Source of the DNA: Terriglobales bacterium
GTDB lineage: Bacteria > Acidobacteriota > Terriglobia > Terriglobales > Acidobacteriaceae
DNA length: 64,000 nt
Direction: 5' to 3'
NCBI GenBank assembly: GCA_035651655.1
Contig: DASRFG010000003.1
Location: 1 to 64,000, forward strand
Positions 53,365-62,566 of this stretch are shown here, piece after piece. The notes beneath the pieces are model-generated. The model made no database searches, had not been told where the DNA came from, and saw nothing but the letters and a program-made list of their open reading frames with translations. The translations under genes were made by a program, and so were the position numbers. The number at the start of each line of letters is the position of its first letter. Position 1 is the stretch's first letter.

Positions 53365-54743
53365 TTCTTCATTCTACTTTCCTGGAGGCCTTTCTTCACC
53401 AGGAGAAAGGCCGCGGAAAGTACTACGACGTAGAGAACTCCGCTGATGACGATCAGCCGCGTGGTCCACCAGGTGCCGACCATCACGGCGATCATGGCCA
53501 CGAAACCTGCCGCTGAAAGCGCACTTCCGCCCGGTGAACGCATAGGAAGCGCATTCAAGTCCGCGGAAGAAAGCCGCCGCCGAAACGAGATGTGCGCTGC
53601 AAGAACGATCCACCAGGTCAGGATTATCCCAAATAAAGCAGCGGAAATCAGATAAATGTATGCCGAGTCGGGAGCCCATTTTTCCATGCCCGCTGCAATG
53701 AGGATTCCAACGGCAGAGACCAAAAGCGCGAGCAGTGGTGATCCGGCGCCGGTGAGCCGGCCAAATGCGGCGGGCGCGTAGCCGTCGCGAGCCAGGGAGA
53801 ACAGCATTCGCGAATCAACATAGAGGCTGGCATTCGCTGCCGACAACGCCGCTGAGAGGACCACGAAATTCATCACGTGGGACGCAGCTGGAAGTCTGGC
53901 CAGGCGAAAGACAGATACAAACGGGCTTTCTGTGACCCCGGCGCCATTCCAGGGCATGACGCCGACCAGAATCACGATGGCGCACATGTAAACGAACGTC
54001 AGAAGGCCAAAGGTGCTGCGCACGGCACGCGGAATTTCTTTCACCGATTTCGATTCCCCCGAGGAAATCGCGACCATCTCAATGCCGGCAAAGGTGAACA
54101 GCGCGAATCCCATGGCCAATGCGGGTGCCAGCTTCCCATTCGGAAAGAACCCACCATGGGCGGTGTATTGAGCGGCCACGCGTCCCGTGAGCAAGAAAGC
54201 GCCGCCGATTACAATAAAGGCAATGATGGTCATCAGCTTGACCATGGCGAACCAAAACTCAAACCAACCGTAATCGCCGACCTGGCGAAGATTGATCAAC
54301 AGCAGCACGGCGGCGAACACAATCACCCAAACCGTGGCACGCACGCCAGGGAACCAATAACCCATGTAGGTGGCCGAGGCGACCAGTTCACCACCCACGG
54401 CAATTGCGATTCCGATCCAATATGCGTAGCGGGAAACAAAGCCGGCCCAGTGATTCAGGTACAGCTCGGCGTAGAGGCCGAAGGAGCCTGCGCCGGGGTG
54501 CCGGCTGGCCATCTCACCTAAAGCCATGGTCACCGTCCAGGTGATCAGGCCGGCGACGATAAAGCTAATGATGACCGCCGGACCGGCGATTTTGATGGCG
54601 GCGCCCGAACCCAGCAGCAACCCCGTACCGATTGAGCCCCCTACCCCCACCATGGTCATCTGCGCGGCGCTGAGCTGGTGCCTGAGCCCGGCTTCCTTTT
54701 CAGGCTCCTGTCGCGGGGAGGAAGCTCCGTAGGTGCTTGCCAT
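53361..54743 (-). CDS. APC-superfamily amino-acid permease
   Basis: 460 residues with about twelve membrane spans, opening with GVGGSIGTGLLLGSGAAIKI (first-span motif of the APC fold), GEMASRHPGAGSFGLYAELY, GFALFTFAGIEMVAISSGES and KEIPRAVRSTFGLLTFVYM. These features fit the AAT group (GABA, aromatic or basic amino acid/H+ symporters). It is the upstream gene of a two-gene operon with the kynureninase-like enzyme, which hints at an aromatic amino acid as substrate. Confidence 0.9.
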   Translation of the reverse strand: MASTYGASSPRQEPEKEAGLRHQLSAAQMTMVGVGGSIGTGLLLGSGAAIKIAGPAVIISFIVAGLITWTVTMALGEMASRHPGAGSFGLYAELYLNHWAGFVSRYAYWIGIAIAVGGELVASATYMGYWFPGVRATVWVIVFAAVLLLINLRQVGDYGWFEFWFAMVKLMTIIAFIVIGGAFLLTGRVAAQYTAHGGFFPNGKLAPALAMGFALFTFAGIEMVAISSGESKSVKEIPRAVRSTFGLLTFVYMCAIVILVGVMPWNGAGVTESPFVSVFRLARLPAASHVMNFVVLSAALSAANASLYVDSRMLFSLARDGYAPAAFGRLTGAGSPLLALLVSAVGILIAAGMEKWAPDSAYIYLISAALFGIILTWWIVLAAHISFRRRLSSADLNALPMRSPGGSALSAAGFVAMIAVMVGTWWTTRLIVISGVLYVVVLSAAFLLVKKGLQESRMKK

Positions 54744-54885
54744 TCAGGGACATATATCAGAAGCGCGGGCCGATTCCAAAATGAAGAGCGATCCACACTT
54801 TGGTAACGTGATGGGTGTCTGAGTGCATTGCCGCTGGCCGTCGCATCTGCCAAAATCAGTTGTCTCCCCTAACATCAGGGCACCC

Positions 54886-57540
54886 ATGCTGGACCTCGGC
54901 CGCCGTCCCGAAAAAGTCGATACCGCGAAACGCCGCGAACGCGCTGAAAAATTCCTGCAAAAAGGGAAGACCAGCGCTGCGCTGGAGGAATATCTCGCGA
55001 TTTTGCAAGAAGATCCAGACAATGACGCTATCCGCCAAACGGCCGCGGAGCTATACGCTTCCAGCAATTGTCCCAAGGAGGCGGCCGCGCTGCTGGGAGA
55101 TTTATTCCAACGCCAGGCGGAAGCCAAAGACAGCGCTAAGGCAATTGTTACGTATAAGAAGCTGGTGCGCTTCGGCAGTCCGACCTGCGAACAGAGCTTC
55201 CGTTATGGGCAATTCATAGAAGCCAGTAATAAGAAGGAAGCATTAGAGGCCTTCGAGGCGGCGCTCACCGGATATGGCGCGCTGCACAACAGCAAGAAGT
55301 CGCTGGCCGTCCTGGAACACATAATCGCGCTTGATCCCTCCGGACAGAACTACTGGCGGGCCGCGGAATTAGCCTCCGAACTGGGAGACAACGCAAGAGC
55401 TAGCCAATTCTTTTTGAAAGTAGGAGCGCTGGAAGCGCAGTCCGGGGGAAAGAGCTCCCCCTGGTACGAACGTGCCTTCCATGCCGACCCGGCAAGCACC
55501 GCCGCGGCTGTGGCCTATGGACAAAGCCTCATCTTTGAAAGCCGCGCTGCTGAAGCCTTGGAAGTCCTCAAGCCACTGGCAACGGGAGGCGCCACTGCAA
55601 CCCCGGAAGTGAAAGATCTTTACGGCCACGCGCTCTGGTACACCGGGCAATTAGTTCAAGCCGAGCCGGTGCTGTGGGAACTGTTCGAACAGAACTCCGC
55701 GCGGATGACGGAAATGGTCGAACTGATCGCCGCATTCCTGGAAGCCAAGCAGGATGGAGAGGCGGTAGCGCTGGCCCGCAAACTGGAACAGCACCAGCGT
55801 CGCAAAGGCAATCGGCGCGAGTTCATCGGCCTGATGAAGGATGTAGTTGAGAAGTTCCGGCCCAGCTCTTCGGAACTCTTGGAATATCTGGTTGAGCTTT
55901 TTAACGCCGCCAACCGCGAGCACGACTATTGCGAGACGCTGATTAAACTCTTCGATTTGTATTACGCCGCGGGGAACTTCTACAAAGCAGGGGACTGTTT
56001 AGATCGCGCCGCGGAAGTGGACGCGTATGAGCCCGGACATCAAAAGCGGCTGGAAATGCTGCGCGGAAAAATTGATGAGCAGAGACTCAATGCCATTGCC
56101 ACTCGGTTCAGCGTAGTCAACAAAGCCAAAGAGATACAGCAACAGCCGGCCAAACGCGACGAACCTGATGAGCCCAGCATGCTGCAGGACCTAATGCTGC
56201 AGGCGGAAATACTGGTGCAGTATGGCATGCGCTCCAAAGCATTGGAGCGGCTGGAAAGAATTCAGCAACTGTTTCCGCATGAGGAAGAGCGCAACGAGGA
56301 ACTGCAGCGTCTCTACATGAATGTTGGGCTGGTGCCCCATTATCCGGACGCCCCGGCGGGCAAAGCCAAGGCCGCGGCCGCTGCTGCAGCTCCGGCCGCC
56401 GCGACACTACCTCCGGCAAAACCGGCGGAGAACGTGTCAAGGTCTGCCGCGCCGCAAGCTTCGATCTTTGAAACCAGCGCTGCGGGGCCACGCGACGACT
56501 CCGAAGTAAAGAATCTTGCCCGCGTAACTGAGATCACCCGCAGTCTTTACCAGCAGGCGAACGTTAAATCCGTGCTGACGGTGGCGGTGAACGAAATTGG
56601 CACGCAGTGGAATACGGTGCGCGCCATTGCCGGCCTGCGCGCGCCCGGTAAGCCGCCAACCCTGGTGTTGGAGTATGTAGCTCCGGGGGTGAATGCCTCG
56701 GAACTGCCGGAGAGAGTGAAGTTAATGTCGGCGCTTCACGATGCTTCGATTTTGCGTGGGCCCATGGTTGTAGCAGATTCGAAAAACGCACCCGAGATGG
56801 CCGAGATTAAAGATGTGGTAAAGACGCTGGGCGGGGGATCATTCCTCGCACTGCCTCTTCTGGACGGCCAGGAGCATGTTGGTGTCCTGATTCTGCAGGC
56901 GGAAGATGCGTCCGCGTGGCGCTCCAGCGACGTTCTGGTGCTGCGCAGTTTGAGCGAACAGATTGTTCTGGCGCTGCACAATGCCCGGCTGCGCCGCCTG
57001 GTGCGTAATTTGTCGGTTACTGATGAGAAGTCGGGACTGCTCAAACGCTCCTCGTACATTGATGTGCTGCTCTCGGAAGTAAAGCGCGCCACACAACAGA
57101 ATTCACCGACTTGCTTAATGCTGATGGAATTCGGGCGTGGATCGTCCATGGTGCGGGAGTTCGGACAGCCCGCGGTTGAAACCATGATGCGTCAGGTTGG
57201 ACAGATCATTTCCACCCACATCCGGCAAGCGGACGTGGGTGTGCTCTACGACCTGACTACCATCGCACTCATTCTTGCCGACACTCCGGAGAAGGGCGCG
57301 ATGATGGCGCTGGACAAGCTGCGCAAGCTGCTGGACGACATTCATCTGCCGGGCCGTGACACGCTGCCGCCGATCAGCGCCGGTATTGCTGAACTGGTTG
57401 TCAGGCCACAGTTCGACCCATGCGACATCGTGACCGAGGCGATCAATCGAGTGGAAGCCGCACTCGAGGGTGCTCGCAGCAACGCGGAGAAAAAGGTTTG
57501 TGCTCTGGCCTGCGCCTTTGATGTGAGCGCGGTGGCATAA
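54886..57540 (+). CDS. TPR-GAF protein with degenerate GGDEF domain
   Basis: About 884 residues from ATG 54886. Residues 1-500 are helical TPR-like repeats (RERAEKFLQKGKTSAALEEY, KEALEAFEAALTGYGALHNS, RLERIQQLFPHEEERNEEL). An Ala/Pro-rich linker precedes a GAF domain (LYQQANVKSVLTVAVNEIG to DGQEHVGVLILQAED). The last 170 residues look like a GGDEF fold (DEKSGLLKRSSYIDVLLSEV, LMLMEFGRGSSMVREFGQPA, IRQADVGVLYDLTTIALIL), with the catalytic GGDEF loop replaced by YDLTT, so it cannot make c-di-GMP. It may instead bind a nucleotide or act as a scaffold. Confidence 0.78.
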   Translation: MLDLGRRPEKVDTAKRRERAEKFLQKGKTSAALEEYLAILQEDPDNDAIRQTAAELYASSNCPKEAAALLGDLFQRQAEAKDSAKAIVTYKKLVRFGSPTCEQSFRYGQFIEASNKKEALEAFEAALTGYGALHNSKKSLAVLEHIIALDPSGQNYWRAAELASELGDNARASQFFLKVGALEAQSGGKSSPWYERAFHADPASTAAAVAYGQSLIFESRAAEALEVLKPLATGGATATPEVKDLYGHALWYTGQLVQAEPVLWELFEQNSARMTEMVELIAAFLEAKQDGEAVALARKLEQHQRRKGNRREFIGLMKDVVEKFRPSSSELLEYLVELFNAANREHDYCETLIKLFDLYYAAGNFYKAGDCLDRAAEVDAYEPGHQKRLEMLRGKIDEQRLNAIATRFSVVNKAKEIQQQPAKRDEPDEPSMLQDLMLQAEILVQYGMRSKALERLERIQQLFPHEEERNEELQRLYMNVGLVPHYPDAPAGKAKAAAAAAAPAAATLPPAKPAENVSRSAAPQASIFETSAAGPRDDSEVKNLARVTEITRSLYQQANVKSVLTVAVNEIGTQWNTVRAIAGLRAPGKPPTLVLEYVAPGVNASELPERVKLMSALHDASILRGPMVVADSKNAPEMAEIKDVVKTLGGGSFLALPLLDGQEHVGVLILQAEDASAWRSSDVLVLRSLSEQIVLALHNARLRRLVRNLSVTDEKSGLLKRSSYIDVLLSEVKRATQQNSPTCLMLMEFGRGSSMVREFGQPAVETMMRQVGQIISTHIRQADVGVLYDLTTIALILADTPEKGAMMALDKLRKLLDDIHLPGRDTLPPISAGIAELVVRPQFDPCDIVTEAINRVEAALEGARSNAEKKVCALACAFDVSAVA

Positions 57541-57559
57541 GCTGGCGATTCTGATTTCC

Positions 57560-57700
57560 CAGGGGCTAAAGCCCACATACTGACGCTTCGATTCCCACGG
57601 CTGAAGCCGTGGGCTTCCACGGTGGCGGGTGCTCCGGTTGTTGACCTCGGCGGCTAAAGCCGAGTCGCTGGGAACGCATTACGCAGCGCTAAAGCGCTGC
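57560..57700. repeat. Cluster of four REP-like palindromes
   Basis: Four short hairpins share a GGCTRAAGCC-type core: GGGGCTAAAGCCC, CCCACGGCTGAAGCCGTGGG, CTCGGCGGCTAAAGCCGAG and CAGCGCTAAAGCGCTG, spaced 20-40 bases in the gap after the GAF protein. They are typical dispersed intergenic palindromes; the rest of 57541-57840 shows no gene. Confidence 0.75.
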
Positions 57701-57848
57701 TCCACCCCAACACCGCCGTTCCGATGCTGCCGGCCGCGGGTAGTGTCCTAATTTGGACGCTCGGCGTCGCCGGTTGCTGCCCGCAATCCTCCACTGCTAG
57801 ACTGAAATGTTTGGCTAGTATTGAATTGTTTTCCTGTAGGACCTCCTG

Positions 57849-59051
57849 ATGTTGAAGCCATCCGATGTCGCAATTGTGAGTGGGGCGCGCACGCCCATGG
57901 GCCGATATGGCGGCAAATTGCGCGACTTCACTGCCATGGACCTGGCCGCCATTGCGTCGAAGTGCGCGATACAGCGTGCTGGGCTCGAGCCCGGCGAATT
58001 TGATCATGCGGTTTTCGGTAATGCGCAGCAGACCTCCGGCGATGCGCTCTATGGCGCGCGCCACGTTTCACTTAAAGCTGGCCTGCCGATTGAGACGCCG
58101 GCGCTCACCGTGAACCGGTTGTGCGGGTCGGGCATGCAGGCGATCGTCAATGCGGCGCAGATGATCCAACTGGGCGAGGCCAAGATGGTGCTCGCCGGTG
58201 GGATGGAATCAATGTCGCAGGCGCCGCACGTGATCCGCGGCGCGCGTTGGGGCCTGGGACTAGGCGAGGGCAAGCTCGAAGACTCGCTCATGGTGGCGCT
58301 GCTCGATACTTATTGCGGCCTGTACATGGCCAACACCGCCGAGCTTTACGCTGAGGAGCAGGGAATTACTCGCGAGATGCAGGATGAATTTGCGCTGCGA
58401 TCGCAGCAACGCGCCGACGCCGCCCACAAAACCGGACGGCTGCAGGAAGAGATCGTCGCAGTGCAGCTTCTCGATAAACGCGGCCAGCCTACGGGCGAGT
58501 CTTTCAATGAAGACGATCATCGGCGGCCGCAAACTACGATGGAAGGCCTGGCCAAACTGAAGCCGGCATTCGGGAAAAGCGGATCGGTGACTGCCGGCAA
58601 TGCCAGCGGGATCGTCGATGGCGGAGCAGCCGTGGTAGTGATGCCGCTTGAAGCGGCACAGAAGCGCGGGCTCAAACCGCTAGGGCGCATTGTGAGCTGG
58701 GGGATTGCGGGCGTGGAACCGAAGATCATGGGGCGCGGGCCGGTGCCGGCGTCGCGGATTGCGCTCGAGAAGGCTGGGCTGAAGCTCGACGATGTTGATC
58801 TGGTTGAAGTAAATGAAGCCTTCGCCGCGCAGTATCTGTCAGTTGAGAAAGAGCTGGGCCTGGATCGCGAAAAGGTAAACGTGAATGGCGGCGCGATCGC
58901 TCTCGGACATCCACTGGGCGCGACCGGCACGCGGCTGATCATCACCTTGTTATATGAGCTGCGGCGGCGCAAGAAGAAATATGGGCTGGCGACCGCGTGC
59001 ATCGGCGGCGGGCAAGGCATTGCGATGATCGTGGAGAGTTTACAAGTTTAA
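57849..59051 (+). CDS. Acetyl-CoA C-acyltransferase (thiolase)
   Basis: 400 residues, complete thiolase. Nucleophilic Cys in TVNRLCGSGMQAIV (about residue 89), His in GGAIALGHPLGATGTRL and the second Cys in GLATACIGGGQGIAMI. N-terminus VAIVSGARTPMGRYGGKLRD is typical of biosynthetic/degradative thiolases. It cleaves 3-ketoacyl-CoA or condenses two acetyl-CoA. First gene of a run with 3-hydroxyacyl-CoA dehydrogenase and enoyl-CoA hydratase, the last steps of beta-oxidation or of butanoate synthesis. A GGACCTCCTG-like leader precedes the ATG. Confidence 0.95.
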   Translation: MLKPSDVAIVSGARTPMGRYGGKLRDFTAMDLAAIASKCAIQRAGLEPGEFDHAVFGNAQQTSGDALYGARHVSLKAGLPIETPALTVNRLCGSGMQAIVNAAQMIQLGEAKMVLAGGMESMSQAPHVIRGARWGLGLGEGKLEDSLMVALLDTYCGLYMANTAELYAEEQGITREMQDEFALRSQQRADAAHKTGRLQEEIVAVQLLDKRGQPTGESFNEDDHRRPQTTMEGLAKLKPAFGKSGSVTAGNASGIVDGGAAVVVMPLEAAQKRGLKPLGRIVSWGIAGVEPKIMGRGPVPASRIALEKAGLKLDDVDLVEVNEAFAAQYLSVEKELGLDREKVNVNGGAIALGHPLGATGTRLIITLLYELRRRKKKYGLATACIGGGQGIAMIVESLQV

Positions 59052-59071
59052 CCACAGAAGACACAGAGGCT
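59050..59071. repeat. Dispersed ACCACAGA-type intergenic sequence
   Basis: Immediately after the thiolase stop, ACCACAGAAGACACAGAGG occurs, a short sequence met in intergenic DNA of many bacteria and often mis-annotated as coding. It is only a remnant here. Confidence 0.35.
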
Positions 59072-59102
59072 CACCGAGGGTTTGGGATTTTTTCTGCGGT
59101 AA

Positions 59103-59993
59103 GTGAAGAAAACTATGGAAATCAGGAAGGTCGGCGTTCTCGGTTGTGGGCTGATGGGTTCGGGCATCGCGCAGGTGTGCGCAACCGCAGGTTTCGACGT
59201 GACCGTGCTCGAGGTCGAGCAGAAGCTGCTGGACAAGGGATTTTCAGGAATTGAAAAGTCTCTGGCCAAGCTCGCCGAGAAGGGCACGCTGAAAGAAGCG
59301 CCTGAGAAGGTCCGGGCGCGGCTGAAGGGAACAACTCGCAGAGAAGATCTCGCCGCCTGCGATCTTGTTATTGAAGCCATCATCGAGAATGTGGACGAGA
59401 AGCGGAAGATGTATGCTTCGCTCGATCCCATCGTGAAGAAAGACGCCATTTTCGCCAGCAACACTTCTTCTATCTCTATTACGCAGCTCATGACCGCAAC
59501 CAACCGCCCGGAGCGCTTCGTCGGGCTGCACTTTTTTAATCCAGTGCCGTTGATGAAGCTGGTGGAGGTGGTTCGCACCATCGCCACTGTCGACGATGTT
59601 TACGAAAGCGTTTACGAGTTCAGCAAGAAATTGGGCAAGGTGCCGGTGCGCACCAGCGACAAGACAGGGTTTATTGTGAATCGGCTGCTGGTGCCGTACA
59701 TGTTGGATGCGATCCGTGCTTTTGAGGAGGGCGTGGGCTCGGTGCCGGACATTGACAATGCCATGAAGCTGGGCTGCGGTTATCCTATGGGCCCGTTCAC
59801 GTTGCTGGATTTTGTGGGGCTCGATACTACCTACTACATCACGCACATTATGTATGACGAGTTTAAGGAGAAGCGCTTCGCCTCTCCGCCGCTGCTCAAG
59901 CGTCTGGTAATGGCCGGTTGGTACGGCCGCAAGAGCGGCAAAGGTTTCTACGATTACAGCGATCCAAATAATCCAGTGCCGGTAAAACTTTAG
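59103..59993 (+). CDS. 3-hydroxyacyl-CoA (3-hydroxybutyryl-CoA) dehydrogenase
   Basis: 296 residues (GTG 59103, or ATG 59115). NAD-binding GVLGCGLMGSGIAQVCATAG, catalytic segment with Ser/His FASNTSSISITQLMTAT and LHFFNPVPLMKLVEVVRT, and the C-terminal domain TGFIVNRLLVPYMLDAIRAF. It oxidises 3-hydroxyacyl-CoA with NAD in beta-oxidation, or reduces acetoacetyl-CoA in butanoate pathways. It sits between thiolase and enoyl-CoA hydratase, an ordered operon. Confidence 0.95.
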   Translation: MKKTMEIRKVGVLGCGLMGSGIAQVCATAGFDVTVLEVEQKLLDKGFSGIEKSLAKLAEKGTLKEAPEKVRARLKGTTRREDLAACDLVIEAIIENVDEKRKMYASLDPIVKKDAIFASNTSSISITQLMTATNRPERFVGLHFFNPVPLMKLVEVVRTIATVDDVYESVYEFSKKLGKVPVRTSDKTGFIVNRLLVPYMLDAIRAFEEGVGSVPDIDNAMKLGCGYPMGPFTLLDFVGLDTTYYITHIMYDEFKEKRFASPPLLKRLVMAGWYGRKSGKGFYDYSDPNNPVPVKL

Positions 59994-60025
59994 AGGGCCA
60001 GGCGGATCCACACGGATTCAGACAC

Positions 60026-60808
60026 ATGAGCTACGAAAATATTCTGTTCGAGAAAAGGAACGCAATTGCCTATGTCACCGTGAACCGGCCGAAGGTGCTC
60101 AACGCGCTGAACATGGCCACGATGGAAGAGCTGCGGCAGGCATTTCATGCCATCAAGCAGGACCGCGAGGCGCGGGTGGTAATTTTTACCGGCACGGGCG
60201 AGAAGGCGTTCATCGCCGGCGCTGACATTGGGGAGCTGGCGAAGAATGATCCCATTCAGGCGAAGGAGTACACGCATCGAGGGCAGTCGGTGTTGAACCT
60301 GATCGAGAACTGCGGCAAGCCGGTAATCGCCTGCATTAATGGATTCGCATTGGGCGGCGGTTGCGAAATTGCCATGGCCTGCACCATGCGTCTGGCCAGC
60401 GAGAATGCCAAGCTGGGCCAGCCGGAAGTGAAGCTCGGCATCATTCCCGGATACGGCGGCACTCAGCGCCTCCCACGGCTAGTAGGCAAGGGACGAGCGA
60501 TGCAGCTGGTGCTTGCAGGCGAAATGATCGGCGCCCAGGAAGCGCAGCGCATGGGACTGGTGAATGAGGTGGTTGCGCCGGCCGAACTCATCCCGCGGGC
60601 TGAAGCTATTGCGCAAAAGATCATTGCCAACGCTCCGCTGGCCGTGCAGTTCGCGATGGAAGCGGTCAATAAGGGAATGGAGATGACCCTGGCCGAAGGG
60701 CTCTATCTTGAAGCAACGCTCTTTGGTCTTTGCTGCGCCACCGAAGACAAAAAAGAGGGGACAACGGCGTTTCTGGAGAAGCGCGCTCCGCAATTCAAGG
60801 GGAAGTGA
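60026..60808 (+). CDS. Enoyl-CoA hydratase/isomerase (crotonase)
   Basis: 260 residues. Oxyanion-hole segments TGEKAFIAGADIGELAKNDP and NGFALGGGCEIAMACTMRLA, catalytic Glu region LGQPEVKLGIIPGYGGTQR, followed by the helical trimerisation end. It hydrates trans-2-enoyl-CoA, the step before the dehydrogenase. It starts 32 bases after that gene. The set has no acyl-CoA dehydrogenase here, so the pathway is completed elsewhere. Confidence 0.95.
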   Translation: MSYENILFEKRNAIAYVTVNRPKVLNALNMATMEELRQAFHAIKQDREARVVIFTGTGEKAFIAGADIGELAKNDPIQAKEYTHRGQSVLNLIENCGKPVIACINGFALGGGCEIAMACTMRLASENAKLGQPEVKLGIIPGYGGTQRLPRLVGKGRAMQLVLAGEMIGAQEAQRMGLVNEVVAPAELIPRAEAIAQKIIANAPLAVQFAMEAVNKGMEMTLAEGLYLEATLFGLCCATEDKKEGTTAFLEKRAPQFKGK

Positions 60809-60884
60809 CCTCACGGGCGGAGACGTCACTGAGTAGGCCTTCAGATGTAAGGTTTCAGCTTCCCGATTACACTTCATTATCCTG

Positions 60885-61799
60885 ATGGTGAAAGCTATCC
60901 ATATCGGCCGCTCGGTCAAGACCGGAGCGGAGTTCAAATCTTTAGTGAAGGTGCTCGAATCCCTTGGCCTGGAGTTGGAGCCAGTCGAGGCTGAGCAGAA
61001 TGCGACGTTTAAAGTCCCGCTAGGCCGAATCAAAATAAACCGCGCGGGAGCCAGAGATGTTCCCGACGGGACGGAAGGAACCGACCTGCTACTGGAGGTC
61101 AGGGATCCTGATTCGATTTTCCAATTACTCAACAAGCAAAAGCTCAGATTTCTTGCCGACCATCAACAGGGGAACTGCCGGTTGTTTGTAGTGGAGTTGC
61201 CGGGCGGAATCAAAACCGCGATTTTTGGTAAGTTGCAGGAGTATCCCCCGGGAATTTCCGGTGATCTGGACGCGCGAGGAGTGCGTTTCGGTATTGTCGT
61301 AAGCCGGTTCAACTCCTTTATTACGGAGCGGCTGCTGAGCGGAGCCCTGGACGCCTTGCATCGTACCGGAGCCCGCGAGCAGGACATCAGGATTGTGCGC
61401 GTGCCGGGGAGCTTTGAAATTCCAGCGGCGGCGCGCAAGTTAGCGGAAACCGGCGGAGTGGATGCGATCATTTGTCTGGGATGTCTGCTGCGCGGCGAGA
61501 CCTTGCATTACGAGGTAATCGCCAATGAGGTTACCCGCGGGATTGGACAATCGGCGCAGGAGACGGGAGTGCCGCATGCTTTGGGGGTACTCACCTGCAA
61601 CAGCCTGGAGCAAGCCATTGACCGTGCTGGCCTGAAGAGTGGTAATAAAGGATATGAAGCGGCGCTCTCCGCCGTGGAGATGGCTTCGTTAACTAAAGTT
61701 GTCGCCAGGCGGTCTAGGGTCGAAGGTCGGCGGCCAAAGGGCGGCGGCAATAAATCAGTCGAGGTCATGTCGAAGAGAAAGGCGCGCTCGCGAAACTGA
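60885..61799 (+). CDS. ribH: VOC-like domain fused to lumazine synthase
   Basis: 304 residues. Residues 1-115 look like a vicinal-oxygen-chelate (glyoxalase/bleomycin-resistance) half: [39 protein letters not shown] and [15 protein letters not shown]. Residues about 130-272 are a 6,7-dimethyl-8-ribityllumazine synthase: [59 protein letters not shown] with catalytic His208, and [17 protein letters not shown] basic 30-residue tail follows. No internal start or stop is obvious between the halves, so it is a true fusion. It makes the riboflavin precursor; the role of the VOC part is unknown. nusB follows by 26 bases. Confidence 0.9.
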   Translation: MVKAIHIGRSVKTGAEFKSLVKVLESLGLELEPVEAEQNATFKVPLGRIKINRAGARDVPDGTEGTDLLLEVRDPDSIFQLLNKQKLRFLADHQQGNCRLFVVELPGGIKTAIFGKLQEYPPGISGDLDARGVRFGIVVSRFNSFITERLLSGALDALHRTGAREQDIRIVRVPGSFEIPAAARKLAETGGVDAIICLGCLLRGETLHYEVIANEVTRGIGQSAQETGVPHALGVLTCNSLEQAIDRAGLKSGNKGYEAALSAVEMASLTKVVARRSRVEGRRPKGGGNKSVEVMSKRKARSRN

Positions 61800-61825
61800 G
61801 TACTGGCCACTGAGAACTGGTTTCT

Positions 61826-62260
61826 ATGGGTACACGGCGAAAATCACGCGAACTGGCGCTGCAGATGCTCTTTCAGGCCGACATGGCCCACCAGAATTTT
61901 GGTGATGTTTGCCAGAGTTTCTGGGCGGAGCGAGACAGCGTGTCAGACGATGTCCGCAGTTTCGCCGAAGATCTGTTTCGAGTTGCACTGGAGCGCGGGC
62001 CAGAGATTGACAAATTGATCGAACAACACGCACAGCATTGGCGGATGGACCGCATGGCTGCGGTTGACCGCAACATCCTAAGGGCTGGAGTGGCAGAGCT
62101 TTTAGGGTTCCCGGTTACGCCCAAGGCAGTGGTGATCAATGAAGCGCTGGAAATCGCGCGAAAGTTTTCTAGCCCGGAGTCAGTACAATTCGTCAACGGC
62201 GTACTCGACAGCGTCGCTCGCGACCTGGAGAACAGTGGAGTCGCGCCGTCGCGGAGTTGA
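61826..62260 (+). CDS. nusB: Transcription antitermination factor NusB
   Basis: 144 residues, all-helical NusB fold: RRKSRELALQMLFQADMAHQ, FAEDLFRVALERGPEIDKLI, MAAVDRNILRAGVAELLGFP, KAVVINEALEIARKFSSPES, and FVNGVLDSVARDLENSG. It binds boxA RNA with S10 (NusE) during rRNA transcription. ribH-nusB adjacency is widely conserved. Confidence 0.96.
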   Translation: MGTRRKSRELALQMLFQADMAHQNFGDVCQSFWAERDSVSDDVRSFAEDLFRVALERGPEIDKLIEQHAQHWRMDRMAAVDRNILRAGVAELLGFPVTPKAVVINEALEIARKFSSPESVQFVNGVLDSVARDLENSGVAPSRS

Positions 62261-62269
62261 TCGGTCCCT

Positions 62270-62533
62270 ATGAGATGGTCCGATGAAGCTAACGAAATTT
62301 TGGAAGAACTGCTGCGCGTCTTGCCGGCGCCGGCGCGTACCGCGGTTCAGGAATCCACACAGTTGCGTGCTGAGAGCCTGACCAGCGAAGCTGGCGAGGA
62401 TGAGGTCGCAATGGAAACTGCGGTGCAAGCATTTGTGGAGTCTACCCCTGCCGATTTACGGCAGCGACTGAAACACACCCTTACGTACCACGGAATCGAT
62501 CCTGAAGATTACGCCACGGCGTTCTCGTCTTAA
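62270..62533 (+). CDS. Small helical hypothetical protein after nusB
   Basis: 87 residues from ATG 62270, nine bases after the nusB stop. Composition is helical and acidic: RWSDEANEILEELLRVLPAP, VQESTQLRAESLTSEAGEDE, METAVQAFVESTPADLRQRL. The N-terminal WSDEANEILEELLRVLP recalls the small protochlorophyllide-reductase-like (PCP_red) domain, but similarity is weak and not convincing. Probably part of the ribH-nusB transcript. Confidence 0.65.
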   Translation: MRWSDEANEILEELLRVLPAPARTAVQESTQLRAESLTSEAGEDEVAMETAVQAFVESTPADLRQRLKHTLTYHGIDPEDYATAFSS

Positions 62534-62566
62534 ACAGACTAGCCTGGCCGCTTTCAGCGGCAGTTC

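Noticed and set aside
57752-57775. GTCC-N6-GGAC near-palindrome upstream of the thiolase gene as a fatty-acid regulator operator
   Set aside because: Arms are only four bases with an imperfect centre; too weak to claim a regulatory site.
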